Positions 27,110 through 35,408 of a stretch of DNA of 64,000 nt are shown piece by piece. Position 1 is the stretch's first letter. Each line of letters begins with the position of its first letter. The stretch covers positions 1 through 64,000 of the forward strand of contig JARGFM010000002.1 in assembly GCA_029210725.1 (NCBI GenBank), given 5' to 3'. The stretch comes from Bacteroidales bacterium (GTDB lineage Bacteria; Bacteroidota; Bacteroidia; Bacteroidales; GCA-2748055). The notes below the pieces were generated by a model. It saw only the letters and a list, made by a program, of their open reading frames with translations. It was not told the DNA's origin and ran no database searches. The position numbers were made by a program, and so were the translations under genes.

Positions 27110-27330
27110 TCATTGGTTTCCATATACCGGCCTGCCGGTGGAATCAAAAGGGAATACCGTTAGAATCGGTAACAGTTCCCGCTGCTGTGAATCTGTATGT
27201 GGATCAGCGATTGTTTATCCACATAACAAAGCTTCTGAAGGAAGACCACTGTTCTGATAATCCCGGTCGGGATTAGGACGGGAAGGTTTCAGAAGCTCGG
27301 ACAAGTCAGAAGACCTGCCAGTGATAAACC
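27110..27330 (+). promoter_or_regulatory. Cobalamin (B12) riboswitch
   Basis: The conserved cobalamin aptamer blocks appear in order: an initial TTGGT-type segment; GGTGGAATCAAAAGGGAA (27137-27154); TCGGTAACAGTTCCCGCTGC (27166-27185, containing the B12-box-like CAGTTCCCGC); a long variable arm closing on GGGATTAGGACGGGAAGG; and AGTCAGAAGACCTGCC (27304-27319). It lies in the leader of a four-gene operon for B12 capture. AdoCbl or a related corrinoid would switch expression off. Confidence 0.93.
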
Positions 27331-27405
27331 AGCTTTTGCAGCCCGCGGTGAACGGGAAGCTGATCTGACATATCGCCCAGGTCTCGACTACCTCACTATC
27401 GCCCG

Positions 27406-27438
27406 CTGCGACTTTAAATGTTTTAATTTAAATCGTAG
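27406..27438 (+). promoter_or_regulatory. Start-proximal hairpin, candidate riboswitch expression platform
   Basis: CTGCGA-C-TTTAAAT (27406-27419) pairs with ATTTAAA-TCGTAG (27426-27438) around the loop GTTTTA, giving about 13 bp with one bulged C and one G-U pair. It ends 4 nt before the ATG at 27443, so it would bury the ribosome-loading region. A second nested hairpin (CAGCTT/AAGCTG with CCCG/CGGG inside, 27330-27362) lies between it and the aptamer. No U-run is present, favouring translational over transcriptional control. Confidence 0.5.
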
Positions 27439-27442
27439 TCTG

Positions 27443-28663
27443 ATGAAATTTTTTTACTCAACACTGCTTACACTCTGTCTGCTGGCACTGCCGGCATATG
27501 CTCAGAGTTCCCTGGCTCCCAGGTATGGATATGAGATAGCTACCTGGTTTCCTGATTATCCCAATATCGGGGCTTTTGATTTTTCAGATACTCTTTTCTT
27601 TCTGAATGATGGGGACACCATTCATATGTTAGGGGTCCGGAGCGGAACCGAACTGAAAAAGTATGGGAAACCGGCGGATTATTCGGCCAACAATTACGCT
27701 ACATTTCTCACTCTTTCCCCTGATGGGAACACCATCTGGGCAGGCTATACCAGCGATGGGGCCGAGGATGATCGCATTTACAGCATCGATGTGACAAGTG
27801 GCCGGTGGGAATTGCAGGCTACCTTTCCCGGGAACATGGACCTGATCTTCTGGAACGACAGCATTCTGGTATCCGGTTTGAACAGTCCTTCATGGGAGGC
27901 TCCTTCAGCCATATTTATCCTGGATACTACCGGGCTAAATCATCACCGCAGGATCATTGAGCCGGGAGGATATTCGGCTGGAATGGCAATCGACCAGCAG
28001 AACAATCTCTATTATGGAACCTCTTATGCCGTGAATCCCAATGCCTTGTATCGTTGGGATAACTCCATGATTCAGCTGGTGGCAGAGTTTCCGGACAGGC
28101 CTGTTCTGCAAGTATCACATGGTGAAAAACTCAGCGACCTGCCTGGCGGTGTCTATGATTGTGAGGTGGATGCCGGGGGGAATGTACTCTTTAATATGAA
28201 CCTCTATGGAGGGATTATGTCTGTGTGCAAATGGAACGGCAATAAGGGGGATGGACACAATTTGGACACTCTGGCCACCGCATCCGGGGAGTATGACTGG
28301 CTGGGAAGCCTGAAATCAAAAGGGGATATAAGCCAGGTAGAACCGGGGAACATGGTGGTGACCTACTCTTTCGGCCAGCCTCTTGCTATACTGACGCATA
28401 TAAATACAGTCGGGGTGAAGATGGAGCAGGCACCAGAGTTTCTTGCCTTTCCAAATCCTACCAGGGGCATTTTTACTATCCGGTCGGCGACCAGAGAAAT
28501 AATGGAGGTGAAGGTATATACCATTCAGGGTTCCCTGGTGTATGCAAAAAGTGATTTTGTTTCGGGAACGGAGATCGATCTATCCGGGCAGTCTGCAGGT
28601 TCGTTTATTCTTCAGGTGACAGACAGTCAGGGAATTACAAGTAAAATAATTCAAAAATTATAA
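27443..28663 (+). CDS. Secreted beta-propeller-like protein with T9SS sorting domain, B12 operon
   Basis: 406 residues. Signal peptide to AYAQS (about residue 21). The body (about 25-320) has repeated blade-like units with Asp/Trp-rich turns (FLTLSPDGNTIWAGYTSDG, MAIDQQNNLYYGTSY, CEVDAGGNVLFNMNLYGG), suggesting a beta-propeller. The last 75 residues are a T9SS type-A sorting domain (FLAFPNPTRGIFTI ... GSFILQVTDSQGITSKIIQKL). The protein should be secreted or attached to the cell surface. As first gene after the riboswitch, with BtuB and a BtuG-like protein 3' of it, it is probably a cobalamin-capturing or -delivering surface protein. That role is inferred from context only. Confidence 0.82.
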   Translation: MKFFYSTLLTLCLLALPAYAQSSLAPRYGYEIATWFPDYPNIGAFDFSDTLFFLNDGDTIHMLGVRSGTELKKYGKPADYSANNYATFLTLSPDGNTIWAGYTSDGAEDDRIYSIDVTSGRWELQATFPGNMDLIFWNDSILVSGLNSPSWEAPSAIFILDTTGLNHHRRIIEPGGYSAGMAIDQQNNLYYGTSYAVNPNALYRWDNSMIQLVAEFPDRPVLQVSHGEKLSDLPGGVYDCEVDAGGNVLFNMNLYGGIMSVCKWNGNKGDGHNLDTLATASGEYDWLGSLKSKGDISQVEPGNMVVTYSFGQPLAILTHINTVGVKMEQAPEFLAFPNPTRGIFTIRSATREIMEVKVYTIQGSLVYAKSDFVSGTEIDLSGQSAGSFILQVTDSQGITSKIIQKL

Positions 28664-28666
28664 AGA

Positions 28667-30082
28667 TTGATCCGGAGTTATCTTATATCCTTCCTGGTTG
28701 TCCTGAGTCTTTTGGATTCAGAAGCTCAATATATATCACAGGTGATGGAATATACTCCAGCTCCCGGACAACTCATTAATCTTGATCCCTGGGGAACGCC
28801 TGGCGGGGCCCGCTCTCTGGAAGGAGGGATCCTCGGATCAGTTTGCCTGGGAGCTTTTGGTGGTTATGTCGTCTTCCGTTTTGAAGAGCCCGTGGAAAAT
28901 GATCCCCTGAATCCTTATGGAGTTGATTTCACCATCTTCGGGAATCCAATGCCCGAATGGTCGGAACCCGGGGTGGTCTGGGTGATGAAGGATGAAAATG
29001 AGAACCTTGAGGCAGACGACACCTGGTATGAGCTGGCCGGAAGTGATTACTGGTTTTCCTCCACGCGAAGGGATTTCAGGGTGACCTATTCCAATCCGGG
29101 AGGGGAGTTTGCTGCGGATGTCCCCTGGCAGGATCAGTCGGGGAGTTCCGGGGTCATCCGGGCCAACAGTTTGCACACTCAGCCTTATTACCCTGTGCAT
29201 GACTCATTTCCAGCCATTGATCCGGAAAGTTACAGCCTGGAAGGCACCCTGTTACAGGGCCAGGTATTTGAACACTTCATCGGGTATAAGTCGATGCCCA
29301 GGGCTTTTGGATATGCCGATAATCAGTTTCGTGGCGCAGAGCCCTTTAGCCTTCCTGATAATCCTTATACCCGGGAGCTTGAAAACTCAGGAGGAGATGC
29401 CTTTGATATAGGGTGGGCGGTGGATACGAATGGAGACTATGTAGAAATTGACCGGATTCATTTCATCAAGGTTCAGAATGGCATCCTGGCCGACGGGGGA
29501 AGACTGGGCGAACTCTCTACGGAGTTGACCGGCGCTTTGGATGTACCTCCTGATCCTTCATTAACAGGGGAAAGCAGGATGGTGGTCATCCGGGATCTGC
29601 CTCCCCTGCTTGAGGTGGCGGAGTATCAGCTGGAAGTATTTATTTTTCAGGACGGGCGAAAAATATCAGAAGGTCCTGTTCAATGGACCACCAGTAACTC
29701 CGGAGCCACAGTGAACAAGTATCACCTCCTCCGGGTCACTGAAGAGGGTCCGCTTACTATTACCGCCGCCTTACCGGGCAACCCGGAGATAGACGCTAGC
29801 GTATCCACCACGGTTCAGTTCGGGCAGACAGCTGCATTTGGACATTCAAGTTTGGATCCCGGGCCTGTTCTTTACCCGAACCCGGTTTCAGATTACTTCA
29901 GGATAAAGGGCTGCACTGATGCCTCCCTGCTGCTCTGTGATGCTTCAGGCAAAGTTTTGATCAGGGTGGATCATTATCAGGAGAACAATGCACTGGATAT
30001 TCGTGCATACCCCGGCGGAATCTATCTGCTCCGGATCGCACGGGACTCTTCCGTCCGGTGGTTTAAACTGATTAAAGAGTAG
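28667..30082 (+). CDS. Secreted T9SS-sorted protein of B12 operon, function unknown
   Basis: 471 residues from a TTG start 3 nt after the previous stop. No ATG precedes the signal peptide (MIRSYLISFLVVLSLLDSEAQ), and the first internal ATG would remove it, so TTG is favoured. The body (about 22-250) contains LDPWGTPGGARSLEGGILGSVCLGAFGGYVVFRFEEPVEND, a pattern I know from Bacteroidota surface proteins near B12 receptors but cannot name. An Ig-like or PKD-like region (about 290-385) follows, then a C-terminal T9SS domain (VLYPNPVSDYFRIKG ... GGIYLLRIARDSSVRWFKLIKE). It has tight operon spacing on both sides (3 nt and 1 nt). The function as a corrinoid-handling protein is inferred. Confidence 0.8.
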   Translation: MIRSYLISFLVVLSLLDSEAQYISQVMEYTPAPGQLINLDPWGTPGGARSLEGGILGSVCLGAFGGYVVFRFEEPVENDPLNPYGVDFTIFGNPMPEWSEPGVVWVMKDENENLEADDTWYELAGSDYWFSSTRRDFRVTYSNPGGEFAADVPWQDQSGSSGVIRANSLHTQPYYPVHDSFPAIDPESYSLEGTLLQGQVFEHFIGYKSMPRAFGYADNQFRGAEPFSLPDNPYTRELENSGGDAFDIGWAVDTNGDYVEIDRIHFIKVQNGILADGGRLGELSTELTGALDVPPDPSLTGESRMVVIRDLPPLLEVAEYQLEVFIFQDGRKISEGPVQWTTSNSGATVNKYHLLRVTEEGPLTITAALPGNPEIDASVSTTVQFGQTAAFGHSSLDPGPVLYPNPVSDYFRIKGCTDASLLLCDASGKVLIRVDHYQENNALDIRAYPGGIYLLRIARDSSVRWFKLIKE

Positions 30083-30083
30083 G

Positions 30084-32081
30084 ATGCGATTCAGAACTCA
30101 CATATTCCTGCTTCTGGGCTTCAGCTCTTTTACAGCAATGGGGCAGGGGATTACTGATACGGTTTTTCATATCCATGGGGTGAGTATCACAGCAGAACAG
30201 ATCTTTATAAAAGAGCAGGCAGGAATGAAACAGACCGAAGTGGATAGCTCGGTAATTCAGGATAAGTTGAGTCTTTCCCTGTCTGAACTTCTCTCGGAAA
30301 ATACTTCGGTTTTCATCAAAAATCATGGGCGTGGTGCACTGGCTACTGCCTCTTTGCGGGGCACTTCTGCTTCCCATACACAGGTGAGCTGGAACGGGAT
30401 CAATATCAATAGTCCCATGGCGGGTATGGTGGATTTTTCCTTGATACCGGTTTATATTATTGATGAGCTTCATCTGAAGCATGGCTCAGCTTCACTGGCC
30501 GACCGGAGCGGGGGCATCGGGGGCTCTATCAATATCAACAACCGGGCCAGATGGAACGAAACAAAATCGATCGGCTATCTGCAGGCCATCGGGAGCTACA
30601 GGACTTTTGATGAATTTCTGCAGCTTGGTACCGGGAATAAGAAGATCCAGAGCAAAACCCGTATTTACCATAACTATTCCAGAAACAATTATACGTATAT
30701 CAATCGGGGGGTCGCTACCATTGACCCCTCTACAGGAGCGATTACCAACCCTGTTGATACCAACGATCATGCGGCCTATAAACGTTATGGCATACTACAG
30801 GAGCTCTACTTCAGGCCGGGAAGCAATCAGCTTGCTTCATTGAAATACTGGGGACAGTATGCCGATCGGACCATTCCCAGACCTACCAGTTACGAGGGGC
30901 CCGACAACTCCAATTTGAACAGGCAGGTCGACAGAGATCATCGCGTGGTGGCCGACTGGAAATATTATGGTGATTTTGGCAGGCTGATGCTTCGTTCAGG
31001 TTTTGCAGATAAAGGTCTGGATTATAATCAGATGAACCAGGTTCCCGGATTGGGCCTGATTCCGGCCATCTGGTCGGAAAGCAAACAACAGAGCCTGTAT
31101 AATTCATTTTCCTACTCCGGAGAATCCGGGGAACAACTATCCTGGGAGGGCCAAATAGATCTGAATCATCACAGAGTGGGGTCGGCCGATTCGGTTTCAG
31201 GTGCCGGCTATAATGGCAGCCGGAACGAATTATCTACCCGGATAGCGATTCGAAAGAGTTTTAAGGAAAGGCTTAACCTGAACCTGATGCTACGGCAGGA
31301 GTGGGTCGACGGACGGCGTTTGCCGCTTATTCCCTTTTTGGGAATGGATATAAGGCTGATAAAGGGGGTGGATCTTCTTTTGAAAGGAAACATTGCACGC
31401 AACTATCACCTGCCTGCTCTGAATGACCTTTTCTGGCAACCCGGAGGGAATCCCGGACTGAGACCCGAAGAGGGCTTTACAATGGAAGGAGGGGTGGTGT
31501 ACCAGCAGGATCTGTCGGGTCAGTTATTGAAAACGGAGCTCACGTTTTACCGTTCCGATATAGCGAACTGGATCATCTGGATTCCTTCCTACCGCGGCTA
31601 CTGGGAGCCGCAGAATATCCTCCGTGTTTTGTCAAAAGGAATGGAGTGCAACCTGCAGCTCCAGGGAAACTTTTCAGAATTCCGTTATAAACTCGTGGCC
31701 ACTTACGGGTATACCCGTGCTGTAAACCTTGGAGATCCGCTGGTTTGGAGCGACGGATCATACGGCAAACAACTGGCTTATATTCCCCTTCATTCAGGAA
31801 ATGTGATGGTCCAGATGGGATGGGGCCATTTCTTTTTCACTTACCAGTATAATGCCTATAGTGAAAGATATACCACCTCCAGCAATGATGTTAGCCGTCG
31901 CGATCGCCTTTACCCCTATTTTATGAATGATCTCTCAGCCGGGACCCTGTTCGACCTGAAACAAATGGATCTATCCCTGGAGCTGAAGTTGAATAATCTG
32001 TTCAATGAATCTTACCATACTATTTTATACCGGCCTATGCCGGGAAGAAATTTTCAGCTTGTTATAAAGATACAATTCTGA
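30084..32081 (+). CDS. btuB: TonB-dependent receptor, BtuB-like (cobalamin uptake)
   Basis: 665 residues. Signal peptide MRFRTHIFLLLGFSSFTAMGQG. The plug domain (about 50-170) shows SLSELLSENTSVFIKNHGRGALATASLRGTSASHTQVSWNGI and IDELHLKHGSASLADRSGGIGGSI, the usual plug signatures. The remainder is a 22-strand barrel with a terminal aromatic (NFQLVIKIQF). It lacks the carboxypeptidase-like N-terminal extension of SusC proteins, so it is of the BtuB/siderophore type. Control by a cobalamin riboswitch and a BtuG-like partner immediately 3' indicate vitamin B12 as the substrate. It begins 1 nt after the preceding stop. Confidence 0.88.
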   Translation: MRFRTHIFLLLGFSSFTAMGQGITDTVFHIHGVSITAEQIFIKEQAGMKQTEVDSSVIQDKLSLSLSELLSENTSVFIKNHGRGALATASLRGTSASHTQVSWNGININSPMAGMVDFSLIPVYIIDELHLKHGSASLADRSGGIGGSININNRARWNETKSIGYLQAIGSYRTFDEFLQLGTGNKKIQSKTRIYHNYSRNNYTYINRGVATIDPSTGAITNPVDTNDHAAYKRYGILQELYFRPGSNQLASLKYWGQYADRTIPRPTSYEGPDNSNLNRQVDRDHRVVADWKYYGDFGRLMLRSGFADKGLDYNQMNQVPGLGLIPAIWSESKQQSLYNSFSYSGESGEQLSWEGQIDLNHHRVGSADSVSGAGYNGSRNELSTRIAIRKSFKERLNLNLMLRQEWVDGRRLPLIPFLGMDIRLIKGVDLLLKGNIARNYHLPALNDLFWQPGGNPGLRPEEGFTMEGGVVYQQDLSGQLLKTELTFYRSDIANWIIWIPSYRGYWEPQNILRVLSKGMECNLQLQGNFSEFRYKLVATYGYTRAVNLGDPLVWSDGSYGKQLAYIPLHSGNVMVQMGWGHFFFTYQYNAYSERYTTSSNDVSRRDRLYPYFMNDLSAGTLFDLKQMDLSLELKLNNLFNESYHTILYRPMPGRNFQLVIKIQF

Positions 32082-32085
32082 TGTC

Positions 32086-33180
32086 ATGAAGCTCCGAATA
32101 TGGATCCCCATAAGTTTTTTCTTGCTTTTTTCCCTTTCGGGATGTATGGAGGATGATCTGCTCTGGAACTTTGAGCGGCCTGTCTACGATGTTTCCCCGA
32201 ATGGGATTTTTGTGGTCAATGAGGGAAATTTTATGTACGGGAACGCTTCCCTGAGCTATTATGATCCGGAGACCAGGGAGATACTGAATGATGTATTTTT
32301 CAATACCAATGCCTTACCCCTGGGTGATGTGGCTCAATCCATGACCATTCACGACAGCCTGGGCTATGTCGTGGTCAATAACAGCGGCAGAATCTATGTG
32401 TTCCATACCTCAAGCTTTGAGCTAAAAGGAAAGATTACCGGACTCACCTCGCCCAGGTATATGCATTTCATCAGCGATACCAAGGCCTATGTAAGTGATC
32501 TGTATGCCCGTTCCATCGCGGTGGTAAATCCTGCCACCCTGGAGGTAGTCGGGTCGATTCCCGTTAGCAACCGCAACACTGAGTTTTATCAGCACGCTAC
32601 AGAACAGATGTTGCAATTCGACAGCTTTGTTTATACCAATTGCTGGAGTTACGACAACCAGGTCCTGGTGATCGATGCGGAGCTGGACCGTGTGGTTGAT
32701 TCCATCGAAGTACTCAAGCAACCCAACTCCATGGTCCTGGACCGCTATCATACTCTATGGGTCCTGTGTGACGGAGGTTCGGAAGGCAGTCCATACGGAA
32801 GTGAGGCCCCCGGGCTTGTAAAGATAGGTGCCGGATCCAGAGAGGCACAGATTGTTCACAGATTCTCCCGGGGGGAAATACCCAGGGAACTCAGAATTAA
32901 TGGAAGCGGGGATACGCTCTATTTCCTGAACGGGGATGTCTACAGCTATGCCGTGCATGGTTCTTCCGATCCCGGTTTGTTGATTGAAAATCCCTATGAT
33001 GGCACCCTGTTTAATGGCTATTACGGGCTGGAAGTGGACCCGGTAACATCGGAAGTTTATGTGGCTGATGCATTAGACTTTGTGCAGCGGGGAATGATAT
33101 ACCGGTTTTCTCCAGATGGGATCCCTGTTGATACATTTCAGGCAGGAATTGCACCCGGATCTTTCTGTTTTAAATTCTGA
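32086..33180 (+). CDS. btuG: BtuG-like surface beta-propeller lipoprotein (DUF5074-type)
   Basis: 364 residues. Lipobox LFSLSGC with Cys20, followed by MEDDL. Acidic residues just after the lipid Cys are the Bacteroidota surface-export signal. The remainder forms a seven-bladed YncE-like propeller with repeated units (FVVNEGNFMYGNASLSYYD, SPRYMHFISDTKAYVSDLYARSIAVVNPATLEVVGSI, GLEVDPVTSEVYVADALDF). This is the architecture of BtuG, the high-affinity B12-binding lipoprotein capping BtuB in Bacteroides. It begins 4 nt after the btuB stop and is the last gene of the riboswitch operon. Homology to BtuG is judged by fold pattern and position, not by a database search. Confidence 0.8.
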   Translation: MKLRIWIPISFFLLFSLSGCMEDDLLWNFERPVYDVSPNGIFVVNEGNFMYGNASLSYYDPETREILNDVFFNTNALPLGDVAQSMTIHDSLGYVVVNNSGRIYVFHTSSFELKGKITGLTSPRYMHFISDTKAYVSDLYARSIAVVNPATLEVVGSIPVSNRNTEFYQHATEQMLQFDSFVYTNCWSYDNQVLVIDAELDRVVDSIEVLKQPNSMVLDRYHTLWVLCDGGSEGSPYGSEAPGLVKIGAGSREAQIVHRFSRGEIPRELRINGSGDTLYFLNGDVYSYAVHGSSDPGLLIENPYDGTLFNGYYGLEVDPVTSEVYVADALDFVQRGMIYRFSPDGIPVDTFQAGIAPGSFCFKF

Positions 33181-33219
33181 AAATATGTTGTAATTTGTTC
33201 ATGTAAACACATTGAAACG

Positions 33220-33969
33220 ATGCCAATGACCATTCAACAATACCAGAAAAAATGTTCCCGGGAGTATCTGAATAATATCAAGTTCCCCCAGGAGAACACT
33301 TACCTGTACGGGAATCCGGTTCAGACCGTGGTTCCCATTGAAACGAACATAGGAAGAATTATGGTGATCGGTCCTCAGCCGGCCGCCAAAGTCTTTTTTG
33401 TGAATGATATTCCCGATGTACCTCTTTATGATGCCACAGCTCCTTTTTCCATCGAACCCTATTACGATGGGAACCGGGTTCGCAGTTCTTATACCGGGCA
33501 GGAGCTAAGCGAAGTGATCCTGGAAACCCTGGAGATTGAAAGAGAACACTGCTGGCTTACCACCCTGGTCAAGGTTTTTTTGTTTGATGAGGATCATGTG
33601 AAAAAATACCGCCGGCTGGGCAAGGAGATCAAAGCCAATAAATCTCAATACAACGAGTATGCCCTTAAAAGCATGCCATGGATAAGAGATGAGATTGAGA
33701 TTGCCAATCCCAAAGCCATTATCCTGCTGGGCCCTGAGGTGATCTCCAGCCTGCTCCTGATTTCTGAGAAAGAAGCCATGGATCTGATAAGCGGTGAGGT
33801 GGTGGAAAAGAAGATTATCTGGAAGAACTCCAATTTTATCTGTCTGCCTCCTCCCGGGGTGATTATGGACCGCTCGGCGCGGAACCCCTGGTCCAGGAAA
33901 TTTGCACTTCAAATCGGTCCGAAAGCGGCCGGGGAAATCCGCAGACTGGAGGCCATGCCCTCCATCTGA
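33220..33969 (+). CDS. Uracil-DNA-glycosylase-like superfamily protein
   Basis: 249 residues, no signal peptide. Pattern resembles the family 4/5 UDG-like fold: an N-terminal strand IGRIMVIGPQPAAKVFFVNDIPD in the motif A position, a central helix with EREHCWLTTLVKVFLFDEDH, a strand AIILLGPEVISSLL, and a C-terminal loop ICLPPPGVIMDRSARNPW in the position of the usual HPSP loop. The classical motif A (GExPG) and the catalytic-loop histidine are not obvious, so activity on uracil is uncertain. It is a monocistronic gene between the B12 operon and the convergent tld genes. Confidence 0.55.
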   Translation: MPMTIQQYQKKCSREYLNNIKFPQENTYLYGNPVQTVVPIETNIGRIMVIGPQPAAKVFFVNDIPDVPLYDATAPFSIEPYYDGNRVRSSYTGQELSEVILETLEIEREHCWLTTLVKVFLFDEDHVKKYRRLGKEIKANKSQYNEYALKSMPWIRDEIEIANPKAIILLGPEVISSLLLISEKEAMDLISGEVVEKKIIWKNSNFICLPPPGVIMDRSARNPWSRKFALQIGPKAAGEIRRLEAMPSI

Positions 33970-34008
33970 CCATAGTTTTTTCAATTCCTCAAGCAAGGAA
34001 GCCCGGTC

Positions 34009-34044
34009 TTTTTTGCGAAGCTGATCAGCAGCTTGCGAAAAAAA
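34009..34044. terminator. Bidirectional terminator candidate between convergent genes
   Basis: TTTTTT (34009-34014), AAGCTG (34018-34023), a 5-nt loop, CAGCTT (34029-34034) and AAAAAAA (34038-34044) form a stem with a 3x3 internal loop and flanking T/A runs. It lies between the stops of the UDG-like gene (+) and tldE (-), where a two-way terminator is expected. The short GC core makes it weak. Confidence 0.5.
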
Positions 34045-34070
34045 TATACCTTGGGAATGAAAGGTATATC

Positions 34071-35390
34071 TTAGATTCCGCTAAAGTCAACATTGTCAAA
34101 TACCAGCGATGGCAAACGCCAGGATCGGCTGGGATCCACATCGCTTCCAACCGCTACCAGGTCTTTCCAAAGTTGCCTGAAGTTTCCGGTGATATTCATC
34201 TCTGCCACAGCTTGAATCAGTTTTCCCTTTTCTACCAGGAAGCCTTCGATCCCGAAGGAGAAATCGCCGGTGGCGCTGTTGCTGTTACCTCCATTGAAAC
34301 CAGTCACCAGGATACCCCGTTCGATATCAGCAAGTAAGCCCTCCAGATCCTTTTCACCCGGCTTGAAGATCAGGTTGGTGGTTTCTCCGGAAGTGGCTTC
34401 CATTTCCAGTTTTTTGGCATAGTAGGTGTCAATGTAGTAGGTTTTTAATATACCCTTTTCAATTACGGATCGCTTTTCAGTGGCCATTCCCTCGCTGTCA
34501 AATAATCTGGATCCGCGTCCCGATACAAGGAAGGGGTCGTCCATGATGGTCATCAGGTCCGAACCTATCTGTTCTCCTTTCATCCCTATCAGGAAAGATT
34601 GTTTTTGTTGGATGGCGCCGCCATTGAGGGCCGAGATCATAGGTTGCAGAGCTCTTCCGGCCATTTTATTTTCTACAATCATGGGCATTTTTCCGGATTC
34701 AATTTTTGCCTGCCCAAGGCGGTCCAGGGCCCTTTTCAGCGCTTTTTTTCCGATATCTTTCCTGATTAATTCATCAATGAATATGGCCGATTCGTTCCAG
34801 CCACCGCGGGGACGGGCTACTCCATCGGTCACGGAAACCGAGGCGTTCAATGAATAGTAGGTATTTTCAGTATCCCCTTCAAAGCCGTTGCTGGCCACCA
34901 TCACACTCCCACTCATTCCATCGCTGTACGAGGTAGAGACCGAGATAATTCGCTCATCCGCACCAAGAACCTCCTTTTCTATGGCAAAGGCATCATTTAT
35001 CTTCTGCTGGGGATCCACCGAGCTGAAGCCGGGATCCAGGGTATGCAGATCGGGTCCCCCGCCTTTGTAATAGCGTTCAGGATCGGGAAGGGAGCGGAAC
35101 TCATCTTCGGACAGGTACCGGGTTCCTGTAATAGCCTCCTCAATAAATTTGGCCATCTCTTCCTTGTTGGTAATCCTGTTGGTAGAGATACTGGAATACT
35201 TTTTATCCACATAGAGGTTAATCCGCATGCCATTGCGGTTGGATTCCTGCAGTTTGTCTATCTTTTTTTCCCTTACCTCAATCTGGCTGCTGTTGTTGTT
35301 GTATATGATTACACGGGCCTGCTGCGCACCATTCTTAAGGGCGTGTTCCATGGCCCATTTTGCAATGCTGTATTTTTCTTCTTTGGTCAT
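34071..35390 (-). CDS. TldE/PmbA family protein
   Basis: 439 residues from ATG 35390 (a TTG 6 bp upstream is less likely). It shows the TldD/PmbA fold: N-terminal ALKNGAQQARVIIYNNNSSQIEVREKKIDKLQES, a central region, and GGAIQQKQSFLIGMKGEQIGSDLMTIMDDP. The late segment FNGGNSNSATGDFSFGIEGFLVEKGK is a strong TldE/PmbA signature. There is no HExxxH motif, as expected for the non-catalytic TldE half of the TldD-TldE peptidase. The protein has no signal peptide. It follows tldD by 18 bp on the same strand, so the two form the usual heteromeric pair. Confidence 0.88.
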   Translation of the reverse strand: MTKEEKYSIAKWAMEHALKNGAQQARVIIYNNNSSQIEVREKKIDKLQESNRNGMRINLYVDKKYSSISTNRITNKEEMAKFIEEAITGTRYLSEDEFRSLPDPERYYKGGGPDLHTLDPGFSSVDPQQKINDAFAIEKEVLGADERIISVSTSYSDGMSGSVMVASNGFEGDTENTYYSLNASVSVTDGVARPRGGWNESAIFIDELIRKDIGKKALKRALDRLGQAKIESGKMPMIVENKMAGRALQPMISALNGGAIQQKQSFLIGMKGEQIGSDLMTIMDDPFLVSGRGSRLFDSEGMATEKRSVIEKGILKTYYIDTYYAKKLEMEATSGETTNLIFKPGEKDLEGLLADIERGILVTGFNGGNSNSATGDFSFGIEGFLVEKGKLIQAVAEMNITGNFRQLWKDLVAVGSDVDPSRSWRLPSLVFDNVDFSGI

Positions 35391-35408
35391 GATCAAATGT
35401 TTTCAGGA

